Both the position numbers and the translations under genes were made by a program. This document shows, in pieces, positions 9,197 through 18,087 of a stretch of 64,000 bases of DNA; position 1 is the stretch's first letter, and each line of letters opens with the position of its first letter. This DNA comes from Planctomycetota bacterium (GTDB lineage: Bacteria; Planctomycetota; UBA1135; GCA-002748355): assembly GCA_002748355.1 (NCBI GenBank), contig PDSF01000028.1, positions 186,001-250,000 of the forward strand, in the 5' to 3' direction. Below the pieces are notes generated by a model. That model saw only the letters and a list, made by a program, of their open reading frames with translations. It did no database searches and was not told where the DNA came from.

Positions 9197-10660
9197 TCAG
9201 TCTCCGAAAAGGCGCCGAAGGCCTCGGTGCCTCTTGATCAGGTCCTCGAGGCCATACTTGGCGTTTTGCTTGCGGAAGCTGGCTAGCTCGGCGGGCGTGG
9301 CCTTGGCCTCGCGGAGCATGGCGTGGACCTGGCTGGCGCTGCCCCGGCGACATTCGAGCCGCGCCGCAAAGAAGTAGAGGTCGGAGCTGACCCGGCCCTT
9401 GCCGGTATGGCGAATGGCGTCCTTGATGTCTTTGAGCGCCTCGCGCGTCTTGCCAAAGGCTTCGTAGGCGCGCGCCCGCTGCACGTAGACGTAGGGGACG
9501 CGGCGGTTGCGTTTGACGCTGTCGCTGAGCTTTTGGAGGATGCTCTCGACGCCGCGTTTGTCGCCCAGGTGACGTAGTCCGATGGCTGCCTGGAAGTTCA
9601 CCAGCGGGAAGGGATGCTGGAGTAGCTGGCGAAGGGCCTCAAGCAGAGCCTGTTGACCGGTGGCCTGTTGGTTGTCGGCGAATCGTGCGCTTGGCACGCT
9701 CTCGATGAGCTCTATGGCCTGGAGCAGCTCTTTCCTGCTGAGCCTTTGGCCGTGCCGCAGAAGCTTGGCCGCGGCGCTGGCGAAGCTGGAGGTATCGGCG
9801 GCCCTGCCTTGGGGGGCCTTGACCGGATGCATGCGCTGCAAGGCGGTCTCAAGGGCTAGCCAGCCTTCGCGGCTGTCCAGGGACTCGGCGCATTGTTGCA
9901 GGGCTTGCAGGCTCTCTACATAACGCAGTTCGGCCAGGGCGCGCATGGCTGCCACCCGGTGCGCGGGCTGTGGGCGCTTGAGAAAGGGCAGGAGCTTGGG
10001 AGCGAGGCTGCGTGCGCCACTACGGCCAATGACCTCAAGCAGGCGCGGCACCAGGCTCTCGGGGGTGAGTGCGAGGAGCGCTTCGAGGGGCTCTGCCAGC
10101 AGGGCGCCATCGCAGTAGCTCAGAAGATCGAGAGCCCGCAGGCGGTTTTCGAGCGGGCCCTTGGCAGCGCGCTGCTCAAGTTCGGCACGCCAACTGTCCA
10201 GCGGCATCCCCTGCAGGATGCGAAGGCTGTTCTCGGCGATGCTGCGTTTGCTCCGGTCGGGTTTGTCAGGGAAGAGCAAGGGCAGGAGCAGCTCGGGCAA
10301 CTCAGGGTCGAGCTTGCGGATCTCGCGGAACTTCTCTTCTAAGTAGGAAGCGTTATCGCGGTAGCGGAGCACCAGGTCGGGCCGGTAGCGATCCAGTTTT
10401 TTCTCAAGCTCGCTCCGGCGATTTTTCCGGGCTGCTGCCAGGGCGGCGCGGATTTGGCGCCAGAGCCCGGCTTGCTGCTCTTGCTGGGGCGCTGGCTGTG
10501 CTTCTGCCTTAGGAACGGCTTTTTCTGGAGCCTGGGCCTTGGGGCCCGGCTTTTCGGGCCGCTGGGCCGAGGCGGGCAGGGCCAGGGTGCTGGCGATAAG
10601 GATGCAGGCGATCGGAAACATGTAGGAGAACACGATGGCGCTTGTGCTTCGGTGCCTCAA
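9197..10660 (-). CDS. Secreted HEAT/TPR-repeat protein
   Basis: Protein of 487 aa with an N-terminal signal peptide ending LALPASA-Q, then a Pro/Ala/Lys-rich linker and many helical repeats of HEAT type (for example PQPAHRVAAMRALAELRYVE). The C-terminal part (VQRARAYEAFGKTREALKDI) is TPR-like. No catalytic motif is visible; a scaffold in the periplasm is plausible. The start is ambiguous. The TTG at 10660 gives a signal peptide with a basic n-region (MRHRSTS), while the ATG at 10621 gives a shorter one lacking positive charge; neither has a clear ribosome site. It is divergent from mnmG and 85 bp upstream of tig on the same strand. Confidence 0.7.
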   Translation of the reverse strand: MRHRSTSAIVFSYMFPIACILIASTLALPASAQRPEKPGPKAQAPEKAVPKAEAQPAPQQEQQAGLWRQIRAALAAARKNRRSELEKKLDRYRPDLVLRYRDNASYLEEKFREIRKLDPELPELLLPLLFPDKPDRSKRSIAENSLRILQGMPLDSWRAELEQRAAKGPLENRLRALDLLSYCDGALLAEPLEALLALTPESLVPRLLEVIGRSGARSLAPKLLPFLKRPQPAHRVAAMRALAELRYVESLQALQQCAESLDSREGWLALETALQRMHPVKAPQGRAADTSSFASAAAKLLRHGQRLSRKELLQAIELIESVPSARFADNQQATGQQALLEALRQLLQHPFPLVNFQAAIGLRHLGDKRGVESILQKLSDSVKRNRRVPYVYVQRARAYEAFGKTREALKDIKDAIRHTGKGRVSSDLYFFAARLECRRGSASQVHAMLREAKATPAELASFRKQNAKYGLEDLIKRHRGLRRLFGD

Positions 10661-10845
10661 GGACGAGATGCTATCGTCTCCAGACCCAAATCCTTGGCCG
10701 AGTGTCGTGGGCCCACTCGGGCGCTTCTGCCCAGCTGCGTAGGAGAGAGCGCCGTAGCTTTGCCCGTATCTTGAATACTTCGTTCCACATATCTCGCTGT
10801 TTCGACGCCGGTAGCTAAGCCGGCTGAGTGCGGCCCAAAGCTCCG

Positions 10846-12672
10846 ATGCAGTCGCTTGTGCAGTTCGATGTCCTCGTCGTTGGTGGGGGACATGCCGGTG
10901 TCGAAGCCGCTCTCGCCGCCGCTCGTCTCGGCGCGGTCGCCGGGCTCGTCACCCTGGATCGCCGAGCCCTGGGGCGAATGAGCTGCAATCCGGCCATCGG
11001 CGGACTGGCCAAGGGCCAGCTGGTGCGCGAGATCGACGCTTTGGGGGGGGCGATGGGGCTCTGCACTGATCGCAGTGGCATCCAGTTTCGCATCCTCAAT
11101 GCCTCGAGGGGCCCGGCGGTGCGCAGCCCTAGGGCCCAAGTCGACCGCAAGCTCTACAACGAGGAGATGTGCCGCATCGTCGGCCTGGAGCCGGGGGTGC
11201 ATGTCGTCGAAGGCGAGGTGAGCGAGCTCCTGGTCGAATCCGGCGGCGAGCTGCGACTCCGCGGTCTGCGGCTCAGCGATGGGCGCGAGCTGGAAGCGAA
11301 GGCCGTCGTGCTGACGACCGGCACCTTCCTTGGTGGCGTGCTGCACCGGGGCGAGGAGGAGATCGCTGGTGGCCGGCAGGGCGAGGCGGCGGCGAGCCTG
11401 CTCAGCCGCAGTCTGACGGCGCTGGGGCTGCGGCTAGGCCGCCACAAGACCGGCACCCCGCCCCGCCTCGACCGCCGGAGCATCGATTGGGATGGGCTGG
11501 AGCGCCAGGACGGGGATCCCGAGCCGCAGGCGTTCTCCAGGCGCAGTGAGCCGCTCGAGCTGGAGCAGCTGCCCTGCTACCTGACCTGGACCAATGAGCG
11601 CACCCACCGCTGGGTGGCCGAGCACGCTTCGCTCTCGGCCATCTTCCGCGGGGCGATCCAGGGACCGGGGCCGCGTTATTGCCCGTCCATCGAAGACAAG
11701 GTGCATCGCTTTGCCGACAAGGATCGCCATCAGGTCTTCCTAGAGCCCGAAGGGCGTGACTCGCTGGAGGTCTACCCCAACGGCCTCTCGACCAGCCTCC
11801 CGGCGGAAGTGCAGCAGCCCTTCCTGCGCACGATTCGGGGGCTGGAGGAGGTGGAGGTCCTGCAGCCGGGCTACGCGGTCGAATACGACTACCTGTTGAC
11901 CGATCAGCTGCGCGGCGATCTCTCGGTGCAGGGCGTGGGCGGGCTCTTTGCGGCTGGGCAGATCAACGGCACCTCGGGCTATGAGGAGGCGGCGGCGCAG
12001 GGGCTCCTGGCCGGCGCTAACGCCGTGCGCCTCGTGCGCGGCGAGGTCCCTCTGATCCTCGACCGCAGCACCAGTTATACCGGCGTGTTGATCGACGACC
12101 TCTGCCGGGTCAACCCGAGCGAGCCTTATCGCATGTTTACCAGTCGCGCCGAGCATCGTTTGCACCTGCGCGCCGGTAATGCCGATCTACGGCTGAGCCA
12201 AATCGCCTTTGAGTATGGTTTGGTGCCGAGTTCTGAGGCGGAAGCGGCCCGCCAGCGCCGCGAGCTTTTGGATCGAGCCCTGGAGTTCTTGCGCAGGGGC
12301 CGCCACCAAGGGCGCGAGTTACTGGCGATACTCCGCCGACCCGGCACCCGCCTCGCCGAGGTGGCGCAACTGGTCGATCACCCCGCCGAGCTAGCCCTCT
12401 CGGCAGAGGACGCCGCCGAACTCGAAGCCGAAGCCCTCTACGAGCCCTATCTGGCCCGCTTCGCCGCCGAACGCCAGCGCTTCGAACAAATGGCCGAGCG
12501 CTCGCTCCCCGCCGACTTCGATTACCAACGTCTCCAGGGCCTCAAAAGCGAAGCCCGCGAAGTCTTAGAGCGCCGCCGCCCCCGCAGCCTCAGCGAAGCC
12601 CGCAACCTCCCAGGCGTAAGCGCCGCCGATCTATCCATCCTGCTCTTGGCCTCCAAGCGCGGCAGCGCTTGA
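10846..12672 (+). CDS. mnmG: tRNA uridine-5-carboxymethylaminomethyl modification enzyme MnmG
   Basis: FAD protein of 608 aa that works with the GTPase MnmE to build cmnm5U at the wobble position of several tRNAs. It shows the dinucleotide motif VVGGGHAGVEAA near residue 12, then SCNPAIGGLAKGQLVREIDA, GTPPRLD, GPRYCPSIEDKVHRFADK, GQINGTSGYEEAAAQGL and PYRMFTSRAEHRLHLR, all diagnostic. I use the ATG at 10846; a GTG at 10828 would add six residues. The C-terminal helical domain ends near ISGV-like LPGVSAADLSILLL. Neither mnmE nor rsmG is adjacent. It is divergent from the HEAT/TPR gene and convergent with the small membrane protein, with a weak GTTGAGC/GCTCAAC hairpin at 12697-12733 between them. 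Confidence 0.97.
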   Translation: MQSLVQFDVLVVGGGHAGVEAALAAARLGAVAGLVTLDRRALGRMSCNPAIGGLAKGQLVREIDALGGAMGLCTDRSGIQFRILNASRGPAVRSPRAQVDRKLYNEEMCRIVGLEPGVHVVEGEVSELLVESGGELRLRGLRLSDGRELEAKAVVLTTGTFLGGVLHRGEEEIAGGRQGEAAASLLSRSLTALGLRLGRHKTGTPPRLDRRSIDWDGLERQDGDPEPQAFSRRSEPLELEQLPCYLTWTNERTHRWVAEHASLSAIFRGAIQGPGPRYCPSIEDKVHRFADKDRHQVFLEPEGRDSLEVYPNGLSTSLPAEVQQPFLRTIRGLEEVEVLQPGYAVEYDYLLTDQLRGDLSVQGVGGLFAAGQINGTSGYEEAAAQGLLAGANAVRLVRGEVPLILDRSTSYTGVLIDDLCRVNPSEPYRMFTSRAEHRLHLRAGNADLRLSQIAFEYGLVPSSEAEAARQRRELLDRALEFLRRGRHQGRELLAILRRPGTRLAEVAQLVDHPAELALSAEDAAELEAEALYEPYLARFAAERQRFEQMAERSLPADFDYQRLQGLKSEAREVLERRRPRSLSEARNLPGVSAADLSILLLASKRGSA

Positions 12673-12769
12673 GGGGCGGACCGGCTCCGAGCCTGTGTTG
12701 AGCTTGTGCTGGGGAAGCCATGGCCTGCTCAACGCCTGATCGCTTGATCTCCGGCTCTGTCGCAGCTGG

Positions 12770-13051
12770 CTAACGCTGTGCGTGTCTGCTGAGTAGGAGT
12801 ATGGGGTAGGGCAAGAGCATGGAGATGGCGAGGACGGCCATGGACCAGGGCAGGCTCTTGTCGAAGAGGAAGCCGGCGAGTGCTAGGGCGATGAGCATGT
12901 CCACGGCGCAATGCAGCATCGTGTGGCGAAGGCGGCGGCGACGCTGTTCTTCGTTATGGTTGCCCGTGAGCAGGACGATGAGGGCTGGGATGGCGAAGTG
13001 GATGGGCGCGTAAAACGCCGCGATCATCACCCAGATAAGGATCGGGTCCAC
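12770..13051 (-). CDS. Small hypothetical membrane protein
   Basis: Protein of 93 aa with three hydrophobic segments: about residues 5-28 (WVMIAAFYAPIHFAIPALIVL), 47-63 (CAVDMLIALALAGFLF) and 68-87 (PWSMAVLAISMLLPYPILLL). They are separated by a basic loop NHNEEQRRRRLRH. The start is a GTG at 13051 with AGGCAGG about 7 nt upstream. Codon third positions are GC-rich like the neighbours, which supports real coding. I do not recognise a named family. It sits alone, convergent with mnmG. Function unknown. Confidence 0.6.
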   Translation of the reverse strand: MDPILIWVMIAAFYAPIHFAIPALIVLLTGNHNEEQRRRRLRHTMLHCAVDMLIALALAGFLFDKSLPWSMAVLAISMLLPYPILLLSRHAQR

Positions 13052-13565
13052 TGCTTAGCCTGCCTTGCTTCTGTCTCTTTATCTTTGTCGCGCAGCTAGC
13101 TGCCCAGCAGCCCCGCCACTAGCCATTGGGTGAGCTGCCGGGGCTGGCGGTGAGGGCCGCTGCGTTTGGTCCTGCGGCCGGGCTTGCCCGGCTGTGAGGG
13201 CTACATCTTGTAGTGCCGTTGATCGCGCGCTGCAGCTTCTTCATCTTGCGGCGAGGGGCTCAGAGCTGCTAGGGCGCGCTTGCCTTGGAAAAGGCCGTCT
13301 CTGGTAGCGCACGCTGGAGGAAAACCCCCATGGGCTCAGTCCATGGTCTCCGCCACCTTGGTGGCAGCTTTCCGGAAGGGGCACGAAGGCAGCTCCTGGC
13401 GCATCAGCGCCTGGCCGCGGAGGCTCGATTCCTTGCGACTTGTCCTTGGCTGGGTTCCGCTAGCGGTTCCCAGGGAAGCGGGCCGCTGCGGGGGAACGGC
13501 GTCGACGCTGGTGGCGCGGATGTGTAGGGTCGCTCCGCTTACTTACCCCTTTTGGAGGATTCACC
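13052..13565. other. Gene-free stretch upstream of the VOC gene
   Basis: No convincing gene in 514 bp. The most notable structure is an interrupted palindrome TGGGTTCCGCTAGCGGTTCCCA-like element near 13450-13472. I looked for tmRNA, RNase P RNA and SRP RNA landmarks and did not find them. The promoter and leader of the VOC gene must lie here. Confidence 0.4.
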
Positions 13566-14030
13566 ATGAGTGAGCGCCCATTCCGCATCCTGGGCATCCA
13601 GCAGGTTGCTATCGGAGGTCTCGATAAGGGCCGTCTGTCGTCGCTTTGGACCAATGTCTTCGGCGTGGAGAAGGTCAGCGACTTTCAGAGTGAGAGCGAG
13701 AATGTCGACGAGGACGTCCTGCGCCTGGGCCAGGGCCCCTACGCCGTCGAGATCGACCTGATGCAGCCCCTCGATCCTGAGAAGCGTCCGAAGGTCCACG
13801 TGCCACCCCTCAACCACCTGGGCCTGTGGGTCGACGACCTGCATGCGGCCGTGCCGTGGCTCGAGAGCCAGGGAATGCGCTTCACCCCCGGCGGCATCCG
13901 CAAGGGCGCTTCGGGGTTCGAGGTCTGCTTTATCCACCCCAAGGGCAACGAGCAGTTCCCCCTCTGTGGGGAGGGCGTGCTGATCGAGCTGGTCCAGGCT
14001 CCGGCCGAGGTCATTAAGGCTCTCGGCTAA
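13566..14030 (+). CDS. VOC-fold (glyoxalase/epimerase-like) protein
   Basis: Protein of 154 aa with two beta-alpha-beta-beta-beta halves of the vicinal oxygen chelate fold. The first half begins [19 protein letters not shown]; the second begins [19 protein letters not shown] and ends [10 protein letters not shown]. Metal ligands expected in the family are visible as Glu in AVEIDLM, His in NHLGLWV and Glu in LIELVQ, but the usual first His is replaced by Gln in GIQQVAI. The layout resembles methylmalonyl-CoA epimerase and lactoylglutathione lyase relatives; the substrate cannot be assigned. A strong GGAGG lies 8 nt before the ATG. It appears monocistronic. Confidence 0.8.
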   Translation: MSERPFRILGIQQVAIGGLDKGRLSSLWTNVFGVEKVSDFQSESENVDEDVLRLGQGPYAVEIDLMQPLDPEKRPKVHVPPLNHLGLWVDDLHAAVPWLESQGMRFTPGGIRKGASGFEVCFIHPKGNEQFPLCGEGVLIELVQAPAEVIKALG

Positions 14031-14587
14031 GACAGCGAAAACGGACTCCAGGGCGGTCGGCATCGGCCGAAGTGGTGAGGCTGGGCACGGGCCTATTCTC
14101 ATCCTGACTCGGCGAGACTCGCCTTCTTTGAGTCCAAGCTGAGCCAGGGCTCAGTTCCTTCAACAAAGCTCGCAAACCTTCCCTGGTATGCGGGCTTTGC
14201 TTGTATTGCTGCTAAACGGCCCCGGGTTTCCCGGATACTCCCAGAGTTGAGAGCAAGGAGTCCTGGGAGGGACGAGTCTTTCGGTGGAACTTCGCGAGCG
14301 GGCACTCCGCATGCTATTGGAGCATGCTCTGTCTGCTTTAGCCGCCGTGATCGATCCAGGTCTTCTGGTCTCGACGGCTCATCGCTTGCGCTTGGGCCAC
14401 TTGCGAGGACCGTAGGACTTGGCCTTTGAGCGGCCGGGCGCGCTGTCGATCTTCTGCACTTTCCGCCTGGGTTCCCACCCCGAGCTACACCGTCTCCGGC
14501 TGGACATTGTCGTGCTGCCCCGTGGGGCCGGCTCAAGGCTCGGCTGGCGATTCGTCGAACGAATACTGTTCGAGGCCCCTTTTCTCG
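14031..14587. other. Gene-free stretch between the VOC and sensor-like genes
   Basis: No supported gene in 557 bp. Two hairpins lie at 14222-14234 (CCGGG/CCCGG with a TTT loop) and 14238-14269 (CTCCCAG/CTGGGAG) and could end the VOC transcript. Several open frames cross the region on both strands but none has family features. Confidence 0.4.
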
Positions 14588-15589
14588 ATGCCACCTACCC
14601 GAGTGCCCTCTTCAGCAGCAGCTTCGCCCTCGCTTACGAGTCGTTACTGGCTAGCTCTCTGCTTGCTGACGGCGCTGCTTCCTATGGCGGTTTTGATCTG
14701 GCATGGCGATGCGGCTTTGAGCGGGGAGCTTGCGGGCCGGGCCCGGGGCGAGCTGCGGTCGGCGCTAGATCCTGTCTCGGAGCAGTTGACGCGGCGCAGC
14801 AGCCAGCTACTGGCGAGTTTCCGCTGCCAGATGCAGGAGAGGCTTGGGGGGCCGGGCACTCGTGGCGATGTCGCAGCGCCGCTGCGCTTTGATCTGGAGG
14901 CCGGGGAGGATTTTGACCAGCTCCAGTGGTTCCCGGTCCTGGAGCAAGTCGAAGCCGAACTCAAGCTCCGTCCCGAGGAATTGGACAGGCTTCGCCAGGG
15001 GCAGAGCGCCTGCAAGCTGCTGCCGGGCGAGTGGGTAGCGATCCGGGCGATGGCTGCCGATCCGAGCCGGGGTTTCGTGGTCGGGCGGATTCCGGCAAGC
15101 AGGCTGCTGGCGCCAGAAACGAACGCGATTCCCGAGTACATCGCGCTGTCACTCGTGGTCGATGGGGCGGCTCAAGTAGGGCTCGGGGCCGGAGAGCATC
15201 CGCCCGCGGAGAACTGTCTCTGCGTGGAGAAAGCTCTTGAGGTCGAGGGCATGGTCGCCAGGGCTAGGGTCCAAGCTTCGATGCCTTTGGCGCGGGTGTA
15301 TGAGGGGCGGCGTGCCTACCGGATGCGAACGCTAGTGCTCGCGGCCCTGGCCTTACTCGCTTCCTTCTTGATGGTGCGAGCGTTGAGCCGGCGCCTGGCG
15401 CGCCGTTTGGTCGCTCAGCAGCTGCGCCAGGGCGCGCAGCTGCAGCAGAGCCCTGGGGACTACCCGGAGTCCTGTTCCTCCCTCGGCCTGGACGTGGACA
15501 CAGCTCCGGCCCTTTTCCGGCCCAAAGAGCCCAGCGAGTCGGCGCCGGAGCCGCTGGCTTCGCCGCTTATGAAGCCAGAGCAGCCTTAA
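14588..15589 (+). CDS. Orphan sensor-like two-TM membrane protein
   Basis: Protein of 333 aa with a first transmembrane segment at about 20-40 (YWLALCLLTALLPMAVLIWH). A roughly 200-residue extracytoplasmic domain follows, then a second membrane segment from about 247 (RTLVLAALALLASFLMVRAL) and a basic juxtamembrane stretch (SRRLARRLVAQQLRQ). This is the layout of a sensor kinase or chemoreceptor input module, but it stops after 65 more residues of Pro/Ser-rich tail with no kinase, HAMP or GGDEF module. The start at 14588 is the ATG nearest TM1; no clear ribosome site is seen. Its 3' end overlaps the ruvA 3' end by 23 bp on the opposite strand. Function unknown. Confidence 0.6.
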   Translation: MPPTRVPSSAAASPSLTSRYWLALCLLTALLPMAVLIWHGDAALSGELAGRARGELRSALDPVSEQLTRRSSQLLASFRCQMQERLGGPGTRGDVAAPLRFDLEAGEDFDQLQWFPVLEQVEAELKLRPEELDRLRQGQSACKLLPGEWVAIRAMAADPSRGFVVGRIPASRLLAPETNAIPEYIALSLVVDGAAQVGLGAGEHPPAENCLCVEKALEVEGMVARARVQASMPLARVYEGRRAYRMRTLVLAALALLASFLMVRALSRRLARRLVAQQLRQGAQLQQSPGDYPESCSSLGLDVDTAPALFRPKEPSESAPEPLASPLMKPEQP

Positions 15590-16178
15590 TCAGTTCTTCG
15601 ACCGGAGCGGCGCTGAGTTTGGGGGGCAGCTTCTCGATGCGCTGATGCGCGTCCAGCTCGGCAAAGCCGAGGGAGACGAGGGCGGCGATGGCGTCTTCCT
15701 GCACCGGGCTGAGCGCCGGAGCTGCCTCGACGCTGCTGCCCGCGAACCCGAGGGTCTGGAGCAGCTTGCTGGCACGATCTTGCAGCTCAAGGCAGATGCG
15801 CTCGGCGGTCTTCTTGCCGATGCCCTTGATGCGCTGCAGGAACTTGGCATCACCGGCCTCGATCGCCTGCAGCAGACGCTCAGGGGCATCGGCCGAGAGC
15901 AGGGCCAGGGCGAGGCTGGGGCCGACGCCGCTGACCTTGCGCACCAGGCCGAAGAGCTCGCGCTCCTCCTGGCTGGCGAAGCCGAAGAGCCGGGGCAGAT
16001 CGTCGACGCTGGAGGTCGCGACCCAGCAGCGGGCGATACGGCCGTTGCGCGGCAGCCGCGCGCCAGTGCCGAGCGGGGTGCGCAGCTCATAGCTGATCGC
16101 GCCCTCGCCCATGGGGACACGAAGGACGATGCGGGTCGCTTCGTCGGCGCTCAGCTCACCTTCGATGGAGTCGAACAC
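15567..16178 (-). CDS. ruvA: Holliday junction branch migration protein RuvA
   Basis: Protein of 203 aa that binds four-way DNA junctions and loads the RuvB motor. It has the N-terminal OB-fold (FDSIEGELSADEATRIVLRV), two helix-hairpin-helix motifs (VSGVGPSLALALLS and IKGIGKKTAERICLEL) and the C-terminal three-helix RuvB-contacting domain (DAIAALVSLGFAELDAHQRI). The start is a GTG at 16178, only 7 bp after the stop of the TPR/alpha-CTD gene, so the two are probably cotranscribed. No ruvB or ruvC is visible. The last codons overlap the convergent sensor-like gene. Confidence 0.95.
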   Translation of the reverse strand: MFDSIEGELSADEATRIVLRVPMGEGAISYELRTPLGTGARLPRNGRIARCWVATSSVDDLPRLFGFASQEERELFGLVRKVSGVGPSLALALLSADAPERLLQAIEAGDAKFLQRIKGIGKKTAERICLELQDRASKLLQTLGFAGSSVEAAPALSPVQEDAIAALVSLGFAELDAHQRIEKLPPKLSAAPVEELIKAALAS

Positions 16179-16185
16179 GGGAGGC

Positions 16186-17484
16186 TCAGCCCTTCAGGGA
16201 CAGGCCTTGTTCGTCCAGCTTCGACTTGATCTCGTTGAGCGAGGTTTGCCCGAAGTTGGGGCAGGCCATCAGCTCGGCTTCGGTCTTCTGGCAGAGGTCG
16301 CCGACGGTCTTGAGCTTGAACATCTCGATGATGCGACGGCTGCGCACGGAGAGGTCCAGCTCGCTGATCGGCTTGTTGCGCGGGTCACTCATGTCGATGG
16401 GGCCCGCGGGTGCGTTCGGGGTCCCCATGAGTTCGTCGCGGTCCATGCCCAGGCGCAGGCCCTTGCTATTGAGGATCTCTTGGATCTCGGTCAGCGAGGT
16501 CTCGCCGAAGTTCTTGTAGCTCAGCAGCTCAGCCTCGGTCTTGTGCACCAGGTCGCCGAGGGTGCGGATGCCCATCTTCTGCAGGCAGTTGCGCGAGCGA
16601 ACCGAGAGCTCGAAGTCGGTGACTGGGGTGCGCAGCACCTCGTTCTGCTTGTCTTCGCGGCGCTCCTGATCCTCGTCGTAGTGCATCACCTTGGAGGCTT
16701 CGACGTCTTCGAGGAAGAGGCGGGCACGATCGTTGTCGGGCTGGTGGTCGAGGACCGTGCGGAAGCAGCGCTCGGCGTGTTTCCACTCGCCAATGTCCTC
16801 GTAGAGCAGGCCGAGGTTCATCAGCAGCGCGACGTTGGCCGGGTGGCGGGCCACGTAGTCTTCGTAGATTTCGAGAGCTTCCTCCTCGTTGCCCTGACGC
16901 TCAAGCAGGCGGGCCAGGTGGAAGCTGTTGTCGGCATTGCTCGGATCCAGCTCGCGCGATTCGTTATAGGCGTGGATCGCCGCGTCGGAATCGAGGTGGA
17001 ACTCGTGGAGCAGCCCGCGGATGAAGGGGACCCAGCCGGTGCCTTCGAGCTGACCGGGGCTCTGCACGAACTCCGCCAGCTCCTTGCGGGCGGCCTCGTC
17101 GCTGTGGGCAATGCGCGCCAGGGCTTGGAGCCGGGCCCGGCTCTCATCGGGGGTCGAGGGCTGGCTCACCGTCTCCAGGGCCCGCCTTGGCTGGCCGAGG
17201 GCGGTTGCACAGATGGCGCGCAGGGCGTTGATGCCCGGCTGGTTGGCGTGCTGCTCAAGCCCTGCCTGGGCGCGATCGTGGCGGCCTAGGATCCAATCGC
17301 AGAGGGCGCGATCGAGCGACTCCTCGGGCTGGGTGAGAGCATGCGCTTCCAGTTTCTCGCGCTGGGCTTGGTCGCTGAACACGATCTTGCGGACGCTCAA
17401 CAGGTGGCAAAGCTCGGTGCGCCTAGAGCCAACGAGTTCGACGGCAGAGGCTTCGGTGGCGAGCTCGGTGGGCATCTCGGTCAT
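16186..17484 (-). CDS. TPR protein with two RNA polymerase alpha C-terminal domains
   Basis: Protein of 432 aa. An N-terminal helical region and TPR units (about 150-255, for example NSFHLARLLERQGNEEEALEIY) are followed by two alpha-CTD copies at about 286-346 and 372-431. Both copies carry SVRSR and the HhH segment (NFGETSLTEI, NFGQTSLNEI). The residues matching E. coli alpha R265, G296 and S299 are kept in both; N268 and C269 are kept only in the first copy, and K298 is not kept. The amino-terminal alpha assembly domains are absent, so this is not RpoA. Similar fusions occur in Planctomycetes. DNA binding at UP-like elements or partner bridging is inferred. It is upstream of ruvA with a 7-bp gap. 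Confidence 0.85.
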   Translation of the reverse strand: MTEMPTELATEASAVELVGSRRTELCHLLSVRKIVFSDQAQREKLEAHALTQPEESLDRALCDWILGRHDRAQAGLEQHANQPGINALRAICATALGQPRRALETVSQPSTPDESRARLQALARIAHSDEAARKELAEFVQSPGQLEGTGWVPFIRGLLHEFHLDSDAAIHAYNESRELDPSNADNSFHLARLLERQGNEEEALEIYEDYVARHPANVALLMNLGLLYEDIGEWKHAERCFRTVLDHQPDNDRARLFLEDVEASKVMHYDEDQERREDKQNEVLRTPVTDFELSVRSRNCLQKMGIRTLGDLVHKTEAELLSYKNFGETSLTEIQEILNSKGLRLGMDRDELMGTPNAPAGPIDMSDPRNKPISELDLSVRSRRIIEMFKLKTVGDLCQKTEAELMACPNFGQTSLNEIKSKLDEQGLSLKG

Positions 17485-18087
17485 CAGAGTCCGGTCTCCT
17501 CGATGGGGAGTCTGTGGCAGCGGTCGAGGTTCTGCGCGTCTTGGGACGCCAAGTCGCTGGAAAAAGCCGCAAAATAGTAGGGATGGGATGCCCCGGGATC
17601 AAGCGTCGTAAGTTCCTGTGCTGCTTGGCCCGAGTCCTTGTGATCGGGGCATGCCGGAGCCAGAGCTATCGAAGCAGCAGGATGGGGGGCCACAGGCTAG
17701 CCAGGGGTGGTGATCGCCTTGCTGGAAACTGAGCGCGAGAGCGGCTAGGCGGCCGTGCTGGTTCGGATGGAGGCGGGGGCCTCGTATCCGGCGCGCCCGG
17801 ACCGAGACAGCGGGGTGCTCTTCGTGCTCGCGGGCGGCTTCGAAGACGGGTTTGGGGGTCACAGGGCCGGCGTCTTTGTGCGCTATATTTGTGCGCTATG
17901 TCGAGGGCACGGTGCATCACCCTCGCAGCGCTGAGGGTGGGCCCGCTTGCGTGGTTTTCGCGATGGCGCGGGAGGGTCTTGTGCGTTTTGGCGGCGAGTA
18001 TGTGGTCGCTTCGGCGCCGTGCGCCTGTTTCAACGGCCTGTTACACTCCCTACCTCTCTCACAGCTCTCTCCTTCACGGTAAATGCG
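17485..18087. other. Divergent gene-free region of 603 bp
   Basis: No gene supported. It separates the minus-strand TPR/alpha-CTD gene from the plus-strand GCS2-CBS gene and must hold both promoters. Inside it a 12-mer, TTTGTGCGCTAT, is repeated at 17875-17886 and 17888-17899, one base apart, enclosing a TATATT at 17884-17889. Confidence 0.45.
17875..17899. repeat. 12-bp direct repeat in the GCS2 promoter region
   Basis: Two perfect copies of TTTGTGCGCTAT separated by one A, giving a 13-bp period. They lie about 190 bp upstream of the GCS2-CBS start codon. They could be a regulator site or a slipped duplication. Confidence 0.7.

Noticed and set aside
13052..13565. Possible structured RNA (RNase P, SRP or tmRNA) upstream of the VOC gene
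   Set aside because: A GGAGGAAAA and a CCGGAAGG were seen, but the surrounding conserved elements of these RNAs are missing.
14379..14594. Basic minus-strand frame ending KAKSYGPRKWPKRKR, considered as a ribosomal protein or rnpA relic
   Set aside because: The tail looks RNA-binding but no L34, S21, THX or RnpA motif could be aligned, and the plus-strand frame with HPELHRLRLDIVVLPRGAG gave no better case. Left as gene-free.
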